Assembly: GCA_946616285.1 (NCBI GenBank)
Contig: CAMOIT010000003.1
Location: forward strand, 1-55,018
Length of the DNA stretch: 55,018 nucleotides
DNA from: an uncultured Bacteroidales bacterium
GTDB lineage: Bacteria; Bacteroidota; Bacteroidia; Bacteroidales; UBA932
Reading direction: 5' to 3'
Under the pieces are notes generated by a model, which saw only the letters and a program-made list of their open reading frames with translations, was not told the origin of the DNA and searched no databases. Shown piece after piece: positions 8,572-16,304 of this stretch. Made by a program: the position numbers and the translations under genes. The stretch's first letter is position 1. Every line of letters starts with the position of its first letter.

Positions 8572-9117
8572 ATGACTTTAATTATTGTAATCGCCATTGT
8601 CGCCGTGCTTGTATTGTGGGGTGTCTCCATCCAGAACAAGCTTGTCAAGAGCGACGAAATCTGCAACAATGCCCTTAAGCAGATCAACGTACAGCAGATG
8701 AGCCGCTACGATGCCCTCAAGGCCCTTGTAAAGCTCACCCGCGAGTATGCCGCACACGAAGCAGACGCTTTCCAGAAAGTCGTGGAAGGTCGTAAGATTA
8801 CATCTTCCCCTGCTCCCACCGCCGCAGAAATCAATGCCAACGAACAGGCTCTGCAGGCCATGTCGGCAAAACTTATCGCCGTAGCGGAAGCCTATCCCGA
8901 ACTCAAGGCCAACACCACATACCAGCAGACCATGACGGACGTTAAGGCCTATGAAGAAAACGTACGCCTGTCCCGCATGACCTTCAACGACACCGTCACC
9001 CGCTTCAACCAGCAGGTCCGCGTATTCCCCGCTTCCGTGATTGCCGGAATGCTTGGTTTCAATAAGCGCGACTACCTGGCCGACGATGTCTCCAAAGCCG
9101 AATTCCCCGATTTTTAA
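8572..9117 (+). CDS. lemA: LemA family membrane-anchored protein
   Basis: It starts with one hydrophobic anchor (TLIIVIAIVAVLVLWGVSI) followed by a long alpha-helical domain of the LemA family: NKLVKSDEICNNALKQINVQ, RYDALKALVKLTREYAAHE, AYPELKANTTYQQ and the C-terminal YNDTVTRFN-like stretch seen as FNDTVTRFNQQVRVFP, then FPASVIAGMLGF. Its 181 residues are typical. Function is poorly defined in bacteria; in Bacteroidota it is often a stand-alone gene. It precedes the tRNA-Leu gene, which has its own promoter. Confidence 0.92.
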   Translation: MTLIIVIAIVAVLVLWGVSIQNKLVKSDEICNNALKQINVQQMSRYDALKALVKLTREYAAHEADAFQKVVEGRKITSSPAPTAAEINANEQALQAMSAKLIAVAEAYPELKANTTYQQTMTDVKAYEENVRLSRMTFNDTVTRFNQQVRVFPASVIAGMLGFNKRDYLADDVSKAEFPDF

Positions 9118-9148
9118 CAGCGCGGAATAAATTTTAGACAAAAAGTTT

Positions 9149-9178
9149 TTGGGATTTCAAAAAAGCTTGCTATCTTTG
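9149..9178 (+). promoter_or_regulatory. tRNA-Leu promoter
   Basis: TTGG (9149-9152), 18 bases, then TATCTTTG (9171-9178) make a close match to the Bacteroidota -33/-7 consensus, 16 bases before the tRNA. Confidence 0.75.
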
Positions 9179-9194
9179 CAGTCCCAAAACAAAT

Positions 9195-9277
9195 GCGGGC
9201 GTGGTGAAATGGTAGACACGCCACTTTGAGGGGGTGGTGGGCATTAGCCCGTGTAAGTTCGACTCTTATCGCCCGCA
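9195..9277 (+). tRNA. tRNA-Leu (GAG)
   Basis: The acceptor stem GCGGGCG (9195-9201) pairs with CGCCCGC (9270-9276), followed by discriminator A. The anticodon stem CCACT/GGTGG encloses loop TTGAGGG with anticodon GAG. A type II variable arm GGGC-ATTA-GCCC and a T arm with TTCGACT are present. CCA is not encoded. Confidence 0.95.
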
Positions 9278-9285
9278 CAAAAAAT

Positions 9286-9311
9286 CCAGACCGTCAAGGC
9301 CTGGTTTTTTT
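9286..9311 (+). terminator. Terminator of tRNA-Leu
   Basis: CCAGACC (9286-9292), loop GTCAA, GGCCTGG (9298-9304) with one A-C mismatch, then seven T. It is nine bases after the tRNA. Confidence 0.85.
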
Positions 9312-9345
9312 GTTATATCCCCGCTCAGCAGGCCAGCATCGTAAT

Positions 9346-9434
9346 CGGCTCAGAATCAAGCACTTCCCAGAATCATGTCTGCGCAAATGGAGCAGACATG
9401 AAACCAGTAACAACCTAATAATCAAGCTGTTAAG
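9346..9434 (-). repeat. CATGTCTGC hairpin element, copy 2
   Basis: The minus strand reads GGTTTCATGTCTGCTCCATT, then TGCGCAGACATGATTCTGGG and AAGTGCTTGATTCTGAGCCG. This matches copy 1 almost base for base on its right side and copy 3 (47745) on its left. It lies between tRNA-Leu and the convergent phosphatase gene. Confidence 0.85.
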
Positions 9435-9450
9435 AAAAGGCAAAAACAGG

Positions 9451-11382
9451 CTATGACACCTTGATGCAGAGCATGGTGAGGTCGTCGCTGGGTTCGGCGG
9501 TGCCGACATGCTGGGCGACGGTGATACGGAGGCGGGAGATGAGCTCTTCGGCGGTGGTGAAAGGAGCGGAGGCGATGGCGGCCATCATGCGGTCGTTGCC
9601 TAGCTCTTCGTGGAAAATGTTTTCGGCTTCGTTGAGGCCGTCGGTGTAAAGGAGCAGCGGAGTGTCCTTAAACGAATCTATTCTCTGGCCTTGGAATTCG
9701 AGGCCGGCCGATATGCCGATTGGTGTATTGGGCAGGCAGTCCAGGAAGCGGGGGCCTCCGTCAAGTACCACAGGCGGGTTGTGTCCGCAGTTGCAGTATT
9801 CCAAAACGCCGGAAGACAGGTCTATCACGCCAAGGAACATGGTGACAAACATCAGTTCCTCGTTATTATCGGCCAGGGTGTCATTGATGTAGCGGGCAAC
9901 CTCGGAGGGAGGAAGGCCCTGCTGTGACAGAAGCCTGTAGAGATTACGGGCAACGGCCATGAACAGGCTGGCAGGGACGCCCTTGCCGCTTACGTCGCCG
10001 ATGCAGAAGTACAGCTTTTCATTCTGGATGAAATAGTCGTAAAGGTCTCCGCCCACTTCCTTTGCAGGAGTTATGGAAGCGAAAAGGTCGATGTCCTTGC
10101 GGTCAGGGAAAGGAGGGAATACCCGCGGAACCATGCCCATCTGGATATTGCGGGCTATCTGCAGTTCGCCTTCTATGCGCTCCTTCTTGGCGGTGGTTTC
10201 GGTCAGTTCCTTAATATAATTGACCAGTGACGACTGCATGAAGCGGAACGAGCGGTTAAGTACGCCTATCTCGTCCTGGCGGCGGGTCTGTGGAATCAGA
10301 TTGTCGAAATGGCCTGATGCGATTTCTTCGGCCTGCGAGGCAAGATCCCTGAGGGGAGAAAGGTGATGGCGGATTATCCGGGCAAAAAGCGCAAACATCA
10401 GCAGCAAGCCTACAAGCACAATCAGAACGACAATCGTCTGGAAATGGATGAAACTTCCAAAGATGTCTTTCTCCGTGCATACCAGGCCTACGCTCCAGCC
10501 CGTGGTCATCATCGGCTTGTAGAAGACGTAGTAGGTATTGCCGTCCCGCGTGAACTCACCCATGCCTTCCTTCCAGCTCACCATGTCCTGCCCCAGCTGC
10601 CAAAGTTCCGGCTGCGGGTCCACGAGGCCATCGGTAAAAATGGTCTGATAGAACAGCAGCTCCGGATTGGGATGTACCAGGAAAGTGCCGCCGCGGCTTA
10701 TCAGTATGGAATATGAATTTGGGTATGGCTTTACATGGGAGATGGTTTCGGACAGCCATTCCAGCGAAATATCCAGTGAAAGCGACCCGATGAAACTGTC
10801 GTCCTTGCTTGTGAGCGGCCTGCAGTACGAAACCGACATCTTCGAGTCCATGCTGCCGTCGTCGGCTTCTTCCTGGTCCGTGTATGGCTCGGTCCAGCAC
10901 GACTGGTTCAGGAGTTTGGGGAGCAGATACCATTCACGGTAGAAATACTGGTATTCGTCGTTCCCTTCCTGCTGTGAGAGTACGGTATTATCCACCCTGT
11001 TGGAATAGCAGGAGTAATACAGGCCCTCAGAAGGATAAAAATACGGCTCGAATGATATGGAGCAGCCGTTCAGGATGCTGTTCGAGAGAACGACCTGCCG
11101 GGAGTATTCCATCATCTTTTCGGGCTTGTCGATGTCTGCGTAAATCTGCCATTCCAGGTTATTGGCAATGATTTCAATATCTTCGAGGATGCTGTTTACG
11201 CGAAGGACGGTGTTGTCCAGTTCACGGGTTGCGCCTTTGAAAGCTTCCCTGCGCACGGCATCGCGGGCCACCACGAAAATATAGCCGAGCGCGGCCAGGA
11301 ACACGGAAGCAGCAAAGGCTACAGTCCACATACTGAGCCTGGCCGACAAGGAGCGCCTGAATATTCCGACAGGCTTTTTCAT
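9451..11382 (-). CDS. Cache-HAMP-SpoIIE (PP2C-type) phosphatase, RsbU-like
   Basis: This is a 643-residue inner-membrane signalling phosphatase. A transmembrane helix lies at about 17-37, followed by a ~260-residue periplasmic double-Cache-like sensor (MMEYSRQVVLSNSILNGCSI, SYCRPLTSKDDSFIGSLSLD, TTGWSVGLVCTEKDIF), a second helix at about 305-328, a HAMP linker (HHLSPLRDLASQAEEIASGH) and a SpoIIE domain (VGGDLYDYF, GDVSGKGVPASLFMA, CNCGHNPPV, TDGLNEAEN) with the metal-binding Asp residues in place. In the family such phosphatases act on a phosphorylated anti-sigma antagonist; no STAS or anti-sigma kinase gene is adjacent. Its ATG overlaps the stop of the binding-protein gene (ATGA), so the two are translationally coupled. 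Confidence 0.93.
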   Translation of the reverse strand: MKKPVGIFRRSLSARLSMWTVAFAASVFLAALGYIFVVARDAVRREAFKGATRELDNTVLRVNSILEDIEIIANNLEWQIYADIDKPEKMMEYSRQVVLSNSILNGCSISFEPYFYPSEGLYYSCYSNRVDNTVLSQQEGNDEYQYFYREWYLLPKLLNQSCWTEPYTDQEEADDGSMDSKMSVSYCRPLTSKDDSFIGSLSLDISLEWLSETISHVKPYPNSYSILISRGGTFLVHPNPELLFYQTIFTDGLVDPQPELWQLGQDMVSWKEGMGEFTRDGNTYYVFYKPMMTTGWSVGLVCTEKDIFGSFIHFQTIVVLIVLVGLLLMFALFARIIRHHLSPLRDLASQAEEIASGHFDNLIPQTRRQDEIGVLNRSFRFMQSSLVNYIKELTETTAKKERIEGELQIARNIQMGMVPRVFPPFPDRKDIDLFASITPAKEVGGDLYDYFIQNEKLYFCIGDVSGKGVPASLFMAVARNLYRLLSQQGLPPSEVARYINDTLADNNEELMFVTMFLGVIDLSSGVLEYCNCGHNPPVVLDGGPRFLDCLPNTPIGISAGLEFQGQRIDSFKDTPLLLYTDGLNEAENIFHEELGNDRMMAAIASAPFTTAEELISRLRITVAQHVGTAEPSDDLTMLCIKVS

Positions 11383-12323
11383 CGGCTCAGCTGATTAATG
11401 GTTAACGGAGCCGAAAGCAAACCGACGCGGAGCATGACCTCGCATGCCAGATTGAACATATCTTCGCGAAGCTTGAACTCACGTTCCCCCGAGTCCGGAT
11501 CCAGCTGGAGCCGCAGCACTTCCTGGAGCATCAAGCCCTGAATTATGCGGTTCGTAGCTATGTTGTTCTTCTTAACGTAATCCATTACCATGTCCAGGGC
11601 TTCGTCCTGATGTTCCGCCGCATATTCCCATCCCCTGCGGCTTGCACGGGCAAATCGTTCTGCTGAGTCGGAATGCTTTTCATAAAACTCCCGCGTCACG
11701 TAAAGGCCGTCTTCCTGGACGTTGTAACCGTGTTCAGAGAAACGGAAAACAGACTTTTCGTCAGGTTCAATGCCGGATTCACGTATATGAAGAAGCTCGT
11801 TGTAGTACATTGCAAGGGCTGCATCTACTGCACCAGCCACAAAGATGTTCACAACGTCCGCCGCTTCGACGAACTTGTAATCCAGGCCCAAGTCCTTTGC
11901 GACGCAGAACGCCAGCTGGTTGTAGCCAGAGCGCCAAACGGCAAGGGTTGCCCCTTTCATCTGAAGAGGATCGCCCCCGAAGCGGGAAACAATCAGAAGG
12001 CCGCTGTTCATAGACGTCTGAAGGATGTTCACAAGCTGAATGCCTTTGTCCGCCAGTTCCATAGCCTGGGGAAGCGTAAGGGTGGTTATGACATCCGGAT
12101 TTGCGGTGATTCTGTCTTCTGGTGCGCGTGTCCCGTTATGATGGACGATTTTCACGTCGAGCCCTTCATCGGCATAAAAGCCCTTTTCCTGAGCAACGTA
12201 ATAACCGGCGAACTGCGCCTGGGCCATCCACTGCGGAGTAAAGACAAGCTTCTCCTTTTCCTGGCCGAAAAGATGGAGACAGACAAGCGCCGCCAGGGCC
12301 GATATTAAAAACCTCCTTGACAT
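11379..12323 (-). CDS. NMT1/THI5-like periplasmic solute-binding protein
   Basis: The 314-residue product has a signal peptide (MSRRFLISALAALVCLHLFG) and an SBP fold of the NMT1/THI5 type: FTPQWMAQAQFAGYYVAQEK, GFYADEGLDVKIV, VVNIFVAGAVDAALAMYYNE. Relatives bind pyrimidine precursors such as formylaminopyrimidine or other small organics. No ABC permease or ATPase gene is adjacent. Instead it overlaps the Cache-SpoIIE phosphatase by ATGA, which suggests a sensing role. A longer frame from 12476 would cross the divergent promoters, so ATG 12323, seven bases after a -7 box, is chosen. Confidence 0.88.
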   Translation of the reverse strand: MSRRFLISALAALVCLHLFGQEKEKLVFTPQWMAQAQFAGYYVAQEKGFYADEGLDVKIVHHNGTRAPEDRITANPDVITTLTLPQAMELADKGIQLVNILQTSMNSGLLIVSRFGGDPLQMKGATLAVWRSGYNQLAFCVAKDLGLDYKFVEAADVVNIFVAGAVDAALAMYYNELLHIRESGIEPDEKSVFRFSEHGYNVQEDGLYVTREFYEKHSDSAERFARASRRGWEYAAEHQDEALDMVMDYVKKNNIATNRIIQGLMLQEVLRLQLDPDSGEREFKLREDMFNLACEVMLRVGLLSAPLTINQLSR

Positions 12324-12330
12324 CAAAAGG

Positions 12331-12338
12331 CAAATATA
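12331..12338 (-). promoter_or_regulatory. Promoter -7 box of the binding protein/phosphatase pair
   Basis: The minus strand reads TATATTTG, then CCTTTTG, then the ATG at 12323. The seven-base spacing predicts a nearly leaderless mRNA. Confidence 0.65.
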
Positions 12339-12352
12339 CGAAATTTTTTGAC

Positions 12353-12360
12353 TATCTTTG
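12353..12360 (+). promoter_or_regulatory. rdgB-recO promoter -7 box
   Basis: TATCTTTG followed by CAGCC, 23 bases upstream of rdgB and divergent from the preceding promoter. Confidence 0.65.
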
Positions 12361-12383
12361 CAGCCGGTTATTAGTAGTATATT

Positions 12384-13004
12384 ATGAAAATAGTTTTTGC
12401 AACGGGCAATCCCGGGAAACTGCGTGAGGCAGCCGAAATCCTGGGCGAAGGTTTTGAGCTCGTTACTCCCGCCCAAGTGGGCATCACGGAAGAAATCCCC
12501 GAAAACGGAACGACATTAAGGGCCAATTCGCTTCAGAAGGCCAAATATATATGGGAACGCACGCATCTCAACTGCTTCGCCGACGATACGGGCCTGGAAG
12601 TGGACATCCTTGGCGGCGCTCCCGGCGTGGAAACCGCTCGCTATGCCGGAGAGGACAAAAACCCTTCGGCCAACATCAAAAAACTCCTCTCGGAGATGGC
12701 CAGGCGCGAAAAAGAAGCCGCAATGGCCCGCACTAACGGCGTTACCACATCCAAGGCAACCCGCAACGCTCGGTTCCGTACTTCTGTAACTCTGATCCTG
12801 GATGGAGAGTACCACTTCTTCGACGGGTTGATGGAAGGCCGAATCGCCCTTTCACCCTACGGGAACGGCGGCTTCGGCTATGATCCAGTGTTCATCCCCG
12901 AAGGGTACGACGTAACGGCGGCGCAGCTTTCCGAAGAAGAGAAGAACGCCATTTCTCACAGGGGCAAAGCCCTGAGAGCAATGGCGGAGTTCCTGAAGAA
13001 ATGA
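12384..13004 (+). CDS. rdgB: dITP/XTP pyrophosphatase (RdgB/HAM1 family)
   Basis: This house-cleaning enzyme hydrolyses non-canonical purine NTPs (dITP, XTP) to monophosphates. The 206-residue protein has the family's opening FATGNPGKLREAAEIL, FADDTGLEVDILGGAPGV (catalytic Asp and substrate loop), ETARYAGE, DGLMEGRIA, GYDPVFIPEG and the SHRGKAL substrate motif near the C-terminus. It runs ATGA into recO, so nucleotide-pool sanitation and recombination repair are co-expressed here. Confidence 0.95.
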   Translation: MKIVFATGNPGKLREAAEILGEGFELVTPAQVGITEEIPENGTTLRANSLQKAKYIWERTHLNCFADDTGLEVDILGGAPGVETARYAGEDKNPSANIKKLLSEMARREKEAAMARTNGVTTSKATRNARFRTSVTLILDGEYHFFDGLMEGRIALSPYGNGGFGYDPVFIPEGYDVTAAQLSEEEKNAISHRGKALRAMAEFLKK

Positions 13005-13654
13005 CAGGAGATTCCACAGAGCTGATAGTACTTGGTACCACGAAGGTGGGAGAAAGCGGCATTGTCGTACACACGCTTTCACGCGAATACGGCAGGCGGG
13101 GCTTTCTGGTCCGCTCCGGCAAAAAAGCGGGCATGGCGCTATTCCTGCCCATGAACGTGCTTGAGGCCGATGTGGTGGAAACCCCAAAAAGCGACCTCTG
13201 GACTATCAGGAACATCAGCCTGAAGGAGGGGCTCACCTCCGTAAGGGAAAACCTGTACAAGAATACCATGACCCTATTCCTGGCCGAAGTCCTTTTCCGC
13301 ACCCTGCGGGAAGGGATGGCCGAAGACGGTCTGTACGAATGGTGCATCGGCTCGCTCCTTGCCTTGAACGCCATGGAAAGCGATTTTTCCAACTTTCCCG
13401 TAAGGTGGCTCATGGAACTTGCGGGTGCGATGGGCTTTCGGCCAAGTTTCGACGACATAGCCCCCTTTGCAAAGGAGAACCTTAAGGAAATGAAGCTTCT
13501 GCTTAACGCAGATTTCAGCGAAAGCATGCTCATTCCCCTTAACGGAGCCACCCGTAATGCCCTCTGCGAGGAACTTCTGCAGTACCTTTCATATCACACG
13601 GAATACCCTGTTCAGATAAAATCGCTTTCTGTCCTTCGAGAGCTGTATAAGTAG
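13001..13654 (+). CDS. recO: DNA repair protein RecO
   Basis: RecO loads RecA on SSB-coated DNA together with RecR. The 217-residue protein starts with the OB-fold domain (ELIVLGTTKVGESGIVVHTL, then SREYGRRGFLVRSGKK) and continues into the helical C-terminal domain (LFLAEVLFRTLREGMAEDGL). No zinc-finger cysteines are seen, as in many Bacteroidota RecO. It overlaps rdgB by four bases. Sequence conservation in the family is low, but the N-terminus and length fit. Confidence 0.88.
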   Translation: MTGDSTELIVLGTTKVGESGIVVHTLSREYGRRGFLVRSGKKAGMALFLPMNVLEADVVETPKSDLWTIRNISLKEGLTSVRENLYKNTMTLFLAEVLFRTLREGMAEDGLYEWCIGSLLALNAMESDFSNFPVRWLMELAGAMGFRPSFDDIAPFAKENLKEMKLLLNADFSESMLIPLNGATRNALCEELLQYLSYHTEYPVQIKSLSVLRELYK

Positions 13655-13666
13655 CGCTTTTTTTCG

Positions 13667-13674
13667 TATCTTTG
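13667..13674 (+). promoter_or_regulatory. Promoter -7 box of the porin/Gate pair
   Basis: TATCTTTG followed by CAGCGC, 23 bases before the porin ATG, directly after recO. Confidence 0.6.
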
Positions 13675-13697
13675 CAGCGCTAACCATGCACTGACCA

Positions 13698-14693
13698 ATG
13701 AAAAAAGCCATTCTTTGCGCTCTGGGGGTATTCGCCGCCTGCTGCCTGGCATCGGCCCAGGTGGAGTATGTGTTCGTGGACATGAGGGGAAGCTTCAGCG
13801 AAACCATGGAAAAGACGGACGGGAAAACCGTCTTCAACAGCAATCTCCTTGGGGAACACCTCAACCTTAACATAAAGGGTAAGCTCACGCCCAGCCTTAC
13901 GTACTGCCTCAGGCAGCGCTTCACAAAGCCCTTATACAGCCCCGACAATCCGCTGAACGCGACGGATATCCTCTCCCTTACCTGGGACATAACCCCCAAG
14001 TGGAGCATCCAGGGAGGCAAGCTTCCAGTAACCGTAGGCGGTTTCGAATGGGACGAAACGCCCATCGACCTTTATTACTGGAACGATTTTGCCAACAGCA
14101 TTTATCAGGTCTATGCGCTTGGCGGCGCGGCAATGTACCGGCCAGCCGAAGGCCAGATGATTCAGCTGCAGGTGACCCAGTCGCTGCTTGCCAAAGGAAA
14201 ACCGGACATATGGCACGTTTCACTTGGCTGGTACGGACACTTCACCTCCTGGTGGGACACTATTTGGGCTGTTAACTATATGGACGACGAGTACCACCAC
14301 CGCATGGGCTATGCAGCCATGGGAAACCGCTTCCACATCGGCCCGGTGCAGCTGGACTGGGATTTAATGTATAGGCGCAGCCTTATACAGAAGACTGCAG
14401 GGCTGGACTGGAGCACCGTTGTCAGGCTCTCGGTGAAAGCCGGTGAAAAATGGAATATCTTCACGAAGGGCGGCTTCGACATGAACGACGCCTCCAATGT
14501 GGATCCGGACGGCGTTGCATACGACCTTACCGTCGCGCCTGGAAAACGCCATTCCTTCCTTGGGGCCGGCGCGGAATTCTTCCCCCTCGGAAACCGCGAC
14601 CTCCGCTTCCACGCACTTGCATTGGCGAATAATTCCACCCGCACCGTAGAGTTCCTTGCAGGTATAACCTTCCGACTTTACATCGTCAAATGA
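13698..14693 (+). CDS. Porin, phosphate-selective (OprO/OprP)-like outer-membrane barrel
   Basis: The 331-residue product has a signal peptide (MKKAILCALGVFAACCLASA) and reads as a 14- to 16-strand barrel: LNIKGKLTPSLTYCLRQRF, WSIQGGKLPVTVGGFEWDE, FLGAGAEFFPLGNRDLRFHA and a C-terminal AGITFRLYIVK. The opening strands and the GKLPVTVGGFEWD region resemble the Bacteroidota OprO/P-type porin family; the true substrate is unknown. It overlaps the downstream Gate-family gene by ATGA, so the two probably serve one transport process across both membranes. Confidence 0.75.
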   Translation: MKKAILCALGVFAACCLASAQVEYVFVDMRGSFSETMEKTDGKTVFNSNLLGEHLNLNIKGKLTPSLTYCLRQRFTKPLYSPDNPLNATDILSLTWDITPKWSIQGGKLPVTVGGFEWDETPIDLYYWNDFANSIYQVYALGGAAMYRPAEGQMIQLQVTQSLLAKGKPDIWHVSLGWYGHFTSWWDTIWAVNYMDDEYHHRMGYAAMGNRFHIGPVQLDWDLMYRRSLIQKTAGLDWSTVVRLSVKAGEKWNIFTKGGFDMNDASNVDPDGVAYDLTVAPGKRHSFLGAGAEFFPLGNRDLRFHALALANNSTRTVEFLAGITFRLYIVK

Positions 14694-15829
14694 AAAACAA
14701 ACGCATTCAGCGCTCTACAATAGAGGCACTGGTCCTGCTCGCAACGCTTGTAGTCGTGTTTACCCTTCTTGGCTCACGGATGGGCAGCGGCAACATGCTC
14801 AAAACTATTATGAACACGGCGCACGACCTGCTTCTGAACACCGTGTTTTACCTTATGGGTATAACGGTGCTCACGGGCGCTCTTTCCAAATTGATGTCCG
14901 AGTTCGGCGTTGTAAATCTGCTGGAGAGGTTCCTGAGGCCGCTTATGAAGCCCCTGTACAACCTTCCTGGTGTTGCTGCCCTTGGTGCGGTCATGACTTT
15001 CCTGTCGGACAATCCGGCCATTATCGCCCTCTCTAAAGACAGGAATTTCAGTTCATACTTCAAGAAATACCAGCTCATTTCGCTCACCAATTTCGGAACG
15101 GCTTTCGGCATGGGCTTCGTTGTCATGATCACAATGATTGGCTACGGTCAGCTCACAGGAGCGCTGGTAGGACTTTTCGGCGCTTTCTGCGGGTCGATAA
15201 TTTCCACGCGGATAATGCAGCGGAACTGCCTCAGGGCCTACCCGGAGCTGGATGCGCCCGTGAATGAGGAAGGTGTTACCGAAGAAGTTCAGGACGAAGA
15301 GGAAAAGAAGAACGGCATTTTCATGCGCTTCCTCAACGCCATACTTGACGGTGGCAAAAACGGTGTGGAGCTGGGTCTTCAGATTATTCCCGGCGTGCTT
15401 ATCATCACCACTGCCGTGATTATGATCACTTTCGGCACAGGCCCTTCCGGGGTGTACGACGGTTCCTCTTCACAGGGCGTTCCCATCCTGCCCTGGCTGG
15501 CCGGAAAAATTCACTGGGTGTTCGAGTGGCTGTTCGGCTTCACTCACATGGAGCTGATTGCCTTCCCTATGACCGCCCTCGGCGCAGTGGGTGCATCCCT
15601 CGGACTCCTTCCCACCTTCAATGCCGCCGGCCTGCTTGATGGTAACGCCATAGCGGTATGCACAGCCATCGGCATGTGCTGGAGCGGCTTCCTGTCCACC
15701 CACACCGCCATGCTGGACTCCCTGGGTTACCGCAAAGTAATCTCCAAAGCCATCGGCGCTCACGCCATCGCTGGTCTCTGCGCCGGCATCATCGCCCACT
15801 TCACCTTCCTGCTGGTGTCGCTGGTATAA
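14690..15829 (+). CDS. Gate-domain (nucleoside-recognition type) inner-membrane protein
   Basis: The 379-residue protein has about eight membrane helices in two halves. Each half contains a Gate-like block: LMSEFGVVNLLERFLRPLMK with GVAALGAVMTFLSDNPAIIA, and a second half GVELGLQIIPGVLIITTAVI and MTALGAVGASLGLLP. A charged cytoplasmic loop (EEVQDEEEKKNG) separates them. This fits the CD0519/CD1768-type Gate membrane proteins, a family whose substrate is unclear. It is coupled to the porin by a 4-base overlap. Distantly, spore-maturation SpmA/B proteins share the fold, but sporulation is not relevant here. Confidence 0.75.
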   Translation: MKNKRIQRSTIEALVLLATLVVVFTLLGSRMGSGNMLKTIMNTAHDLLLNTVFYLMGITVLTGALSKLMSEFGVVNLLERFLRPLMKPLYNLPGVAALGAVMTFLSDNPAIIALSKDRNFSSYFKKYQLISLTNFGTAFGMGFVVMITMIGYGQLTGALVGLFGAFCGSIISTRIMQRNCLRAYPELDAPVNEEGVTEEVQDEEEKKNGIFMRFLNAILDGGKNGVELGLQIIPGVLIITTAVIMITFGTGPSGVYDGSSSQGVPILPWLAGKIHWVFEWLFGFTHMELIAFPMTALGAVGASLGLLPTFNAAGLLDGNAIAVCTAIGMCWSGFLSTHTAMLDSLGYRKVISKAIGAHAIAGLCAGIIAHFTFLLVSLV

Positions 15830-15843
15830 TAGGATCACGTTCC

Positions 15844-15960
15844 GGTCTAGCAGTGAGTTTCGGCCTCCGTCGCTTCGCTTCCCCTCCCACCGGCTTTGCC
15901 GGCGGGCCCCTCCCTCTCCAGCCGAGGGTGGCCATGTCGGCCAAAACTCACTGCTAGACC
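15844..15960. repeat. 117-bp MITE-like element with 22-bp terminal inverted repeats
   Basis: GGTCTAGCAGTGAGTTTCGG (continuing CC) at 15844-15865 is matched in inverse at 15939-15960 with a single mismatch. The interior is GC-rich and holds a smaller hairpin, CCACCGGC/GCCGGCGGG near 15889-15905. There is no room for a gene. I saw no second copy in this window. It starts 14 bases after the Gate-family gene, so it could also act as a transcription terminator-like structure, but there is no T-tract. Confidence 0.75.
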
Positions 15961-16113
15961 GCCACTCTTACGGTCTCGGGCACGTTTCGGGCCGGTTTCT
16001 TTCCCTTCACCGTCATGACCTACGACGACGGTCACGTTAAGCTGCCTTTTCTTGTCCTTCGTCGTCGGGGTGCGCCAGGTCTGAAGCTAAGACGTCGCAG
16101 GTCTGCGGACGAA
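15961..16113. other. Intergenic mosaic of repeat fragments
   Basis: No gene is seen. On the minus strand the sequence contains CGTGCCCGAGACCGTAA and CGACGACGAAGG, which echo the double-hairpin repeat after lepA (2093-2185). CCAGGTCTGAAG at 16075-16086 is the inverse of the unit seen at 159-169. It looks like a scrap-heap of the intergenic repeat families in this genome. Confidence 0.5.
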
Positions 16114-16214
16114 GACACGCTGTTTACACAAAAATAGCTGTTTTTGTGTAAATGCCGTTTCCCCGGTCACGCTGATTACACAAAATGGGGCGTTTTTGTG
16201 TAAATAGCGTGTCC
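16114..16214 (+). repeat. 100-bp palindromic TTTACACAAAAA repeat, left copy
   Basis: The outer arms GACACGCTGTTTACACAAAA and their complement ending AGCGTGTC pair with one mismatch. Inside are two smaller hairpins, ACAAAAATAGCTGTTTTTGT and TTACACAAAA/TTTTTGTGTAA, giving a cruciform-like layout. The reverse complement matches the copy at 18482-18583 over about 97 bases with roughly ten differences. The two copies are inverted and bracket the polyprenyl synthase and glycosyltransferase genes. Confidence 0.85.
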
Positions 16215-16276
16215 TCTGCAGTTAAGCTGGTAAAAGCTTACGGCTATACGGCTTTGGGGATATCGGCAAAAAGGAG

Positions 16277-16284
16277 TATATTTG
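16277..16284 (+). promoter_or_regulatory. Promoter -7 box of the polyprenyl synthase gene
   Basis: TATATTTG lies 20 bases before ATG 16305. It rules out the longer frame that would start at 16185 inside the repeat. Confidence 0.65.
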
Positions 16285-16304
16285 TGCTGCATAATCCTAA
16301 TACC

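Noticed and set aside
7639..9434. CRISPR array
   Set aside because: The repeated units are palindromic, few and widely spaced, without regular spacers or cas genes.
11379..12323. Thiamine-precursor ABC importer component
   Set aside because: No permease, ATPase, thiamine gene or TPP riboswitch is adjacent; only the fold supports it, so the ligand is left open.
16185..16304. N-terminal extension of the polyprenyl synthase by 40 residues
   Set aside because: The extension would be encoded by the palindromic repeat and the promoter. ATG 16305 fits the family start and the -7 box at 16277.
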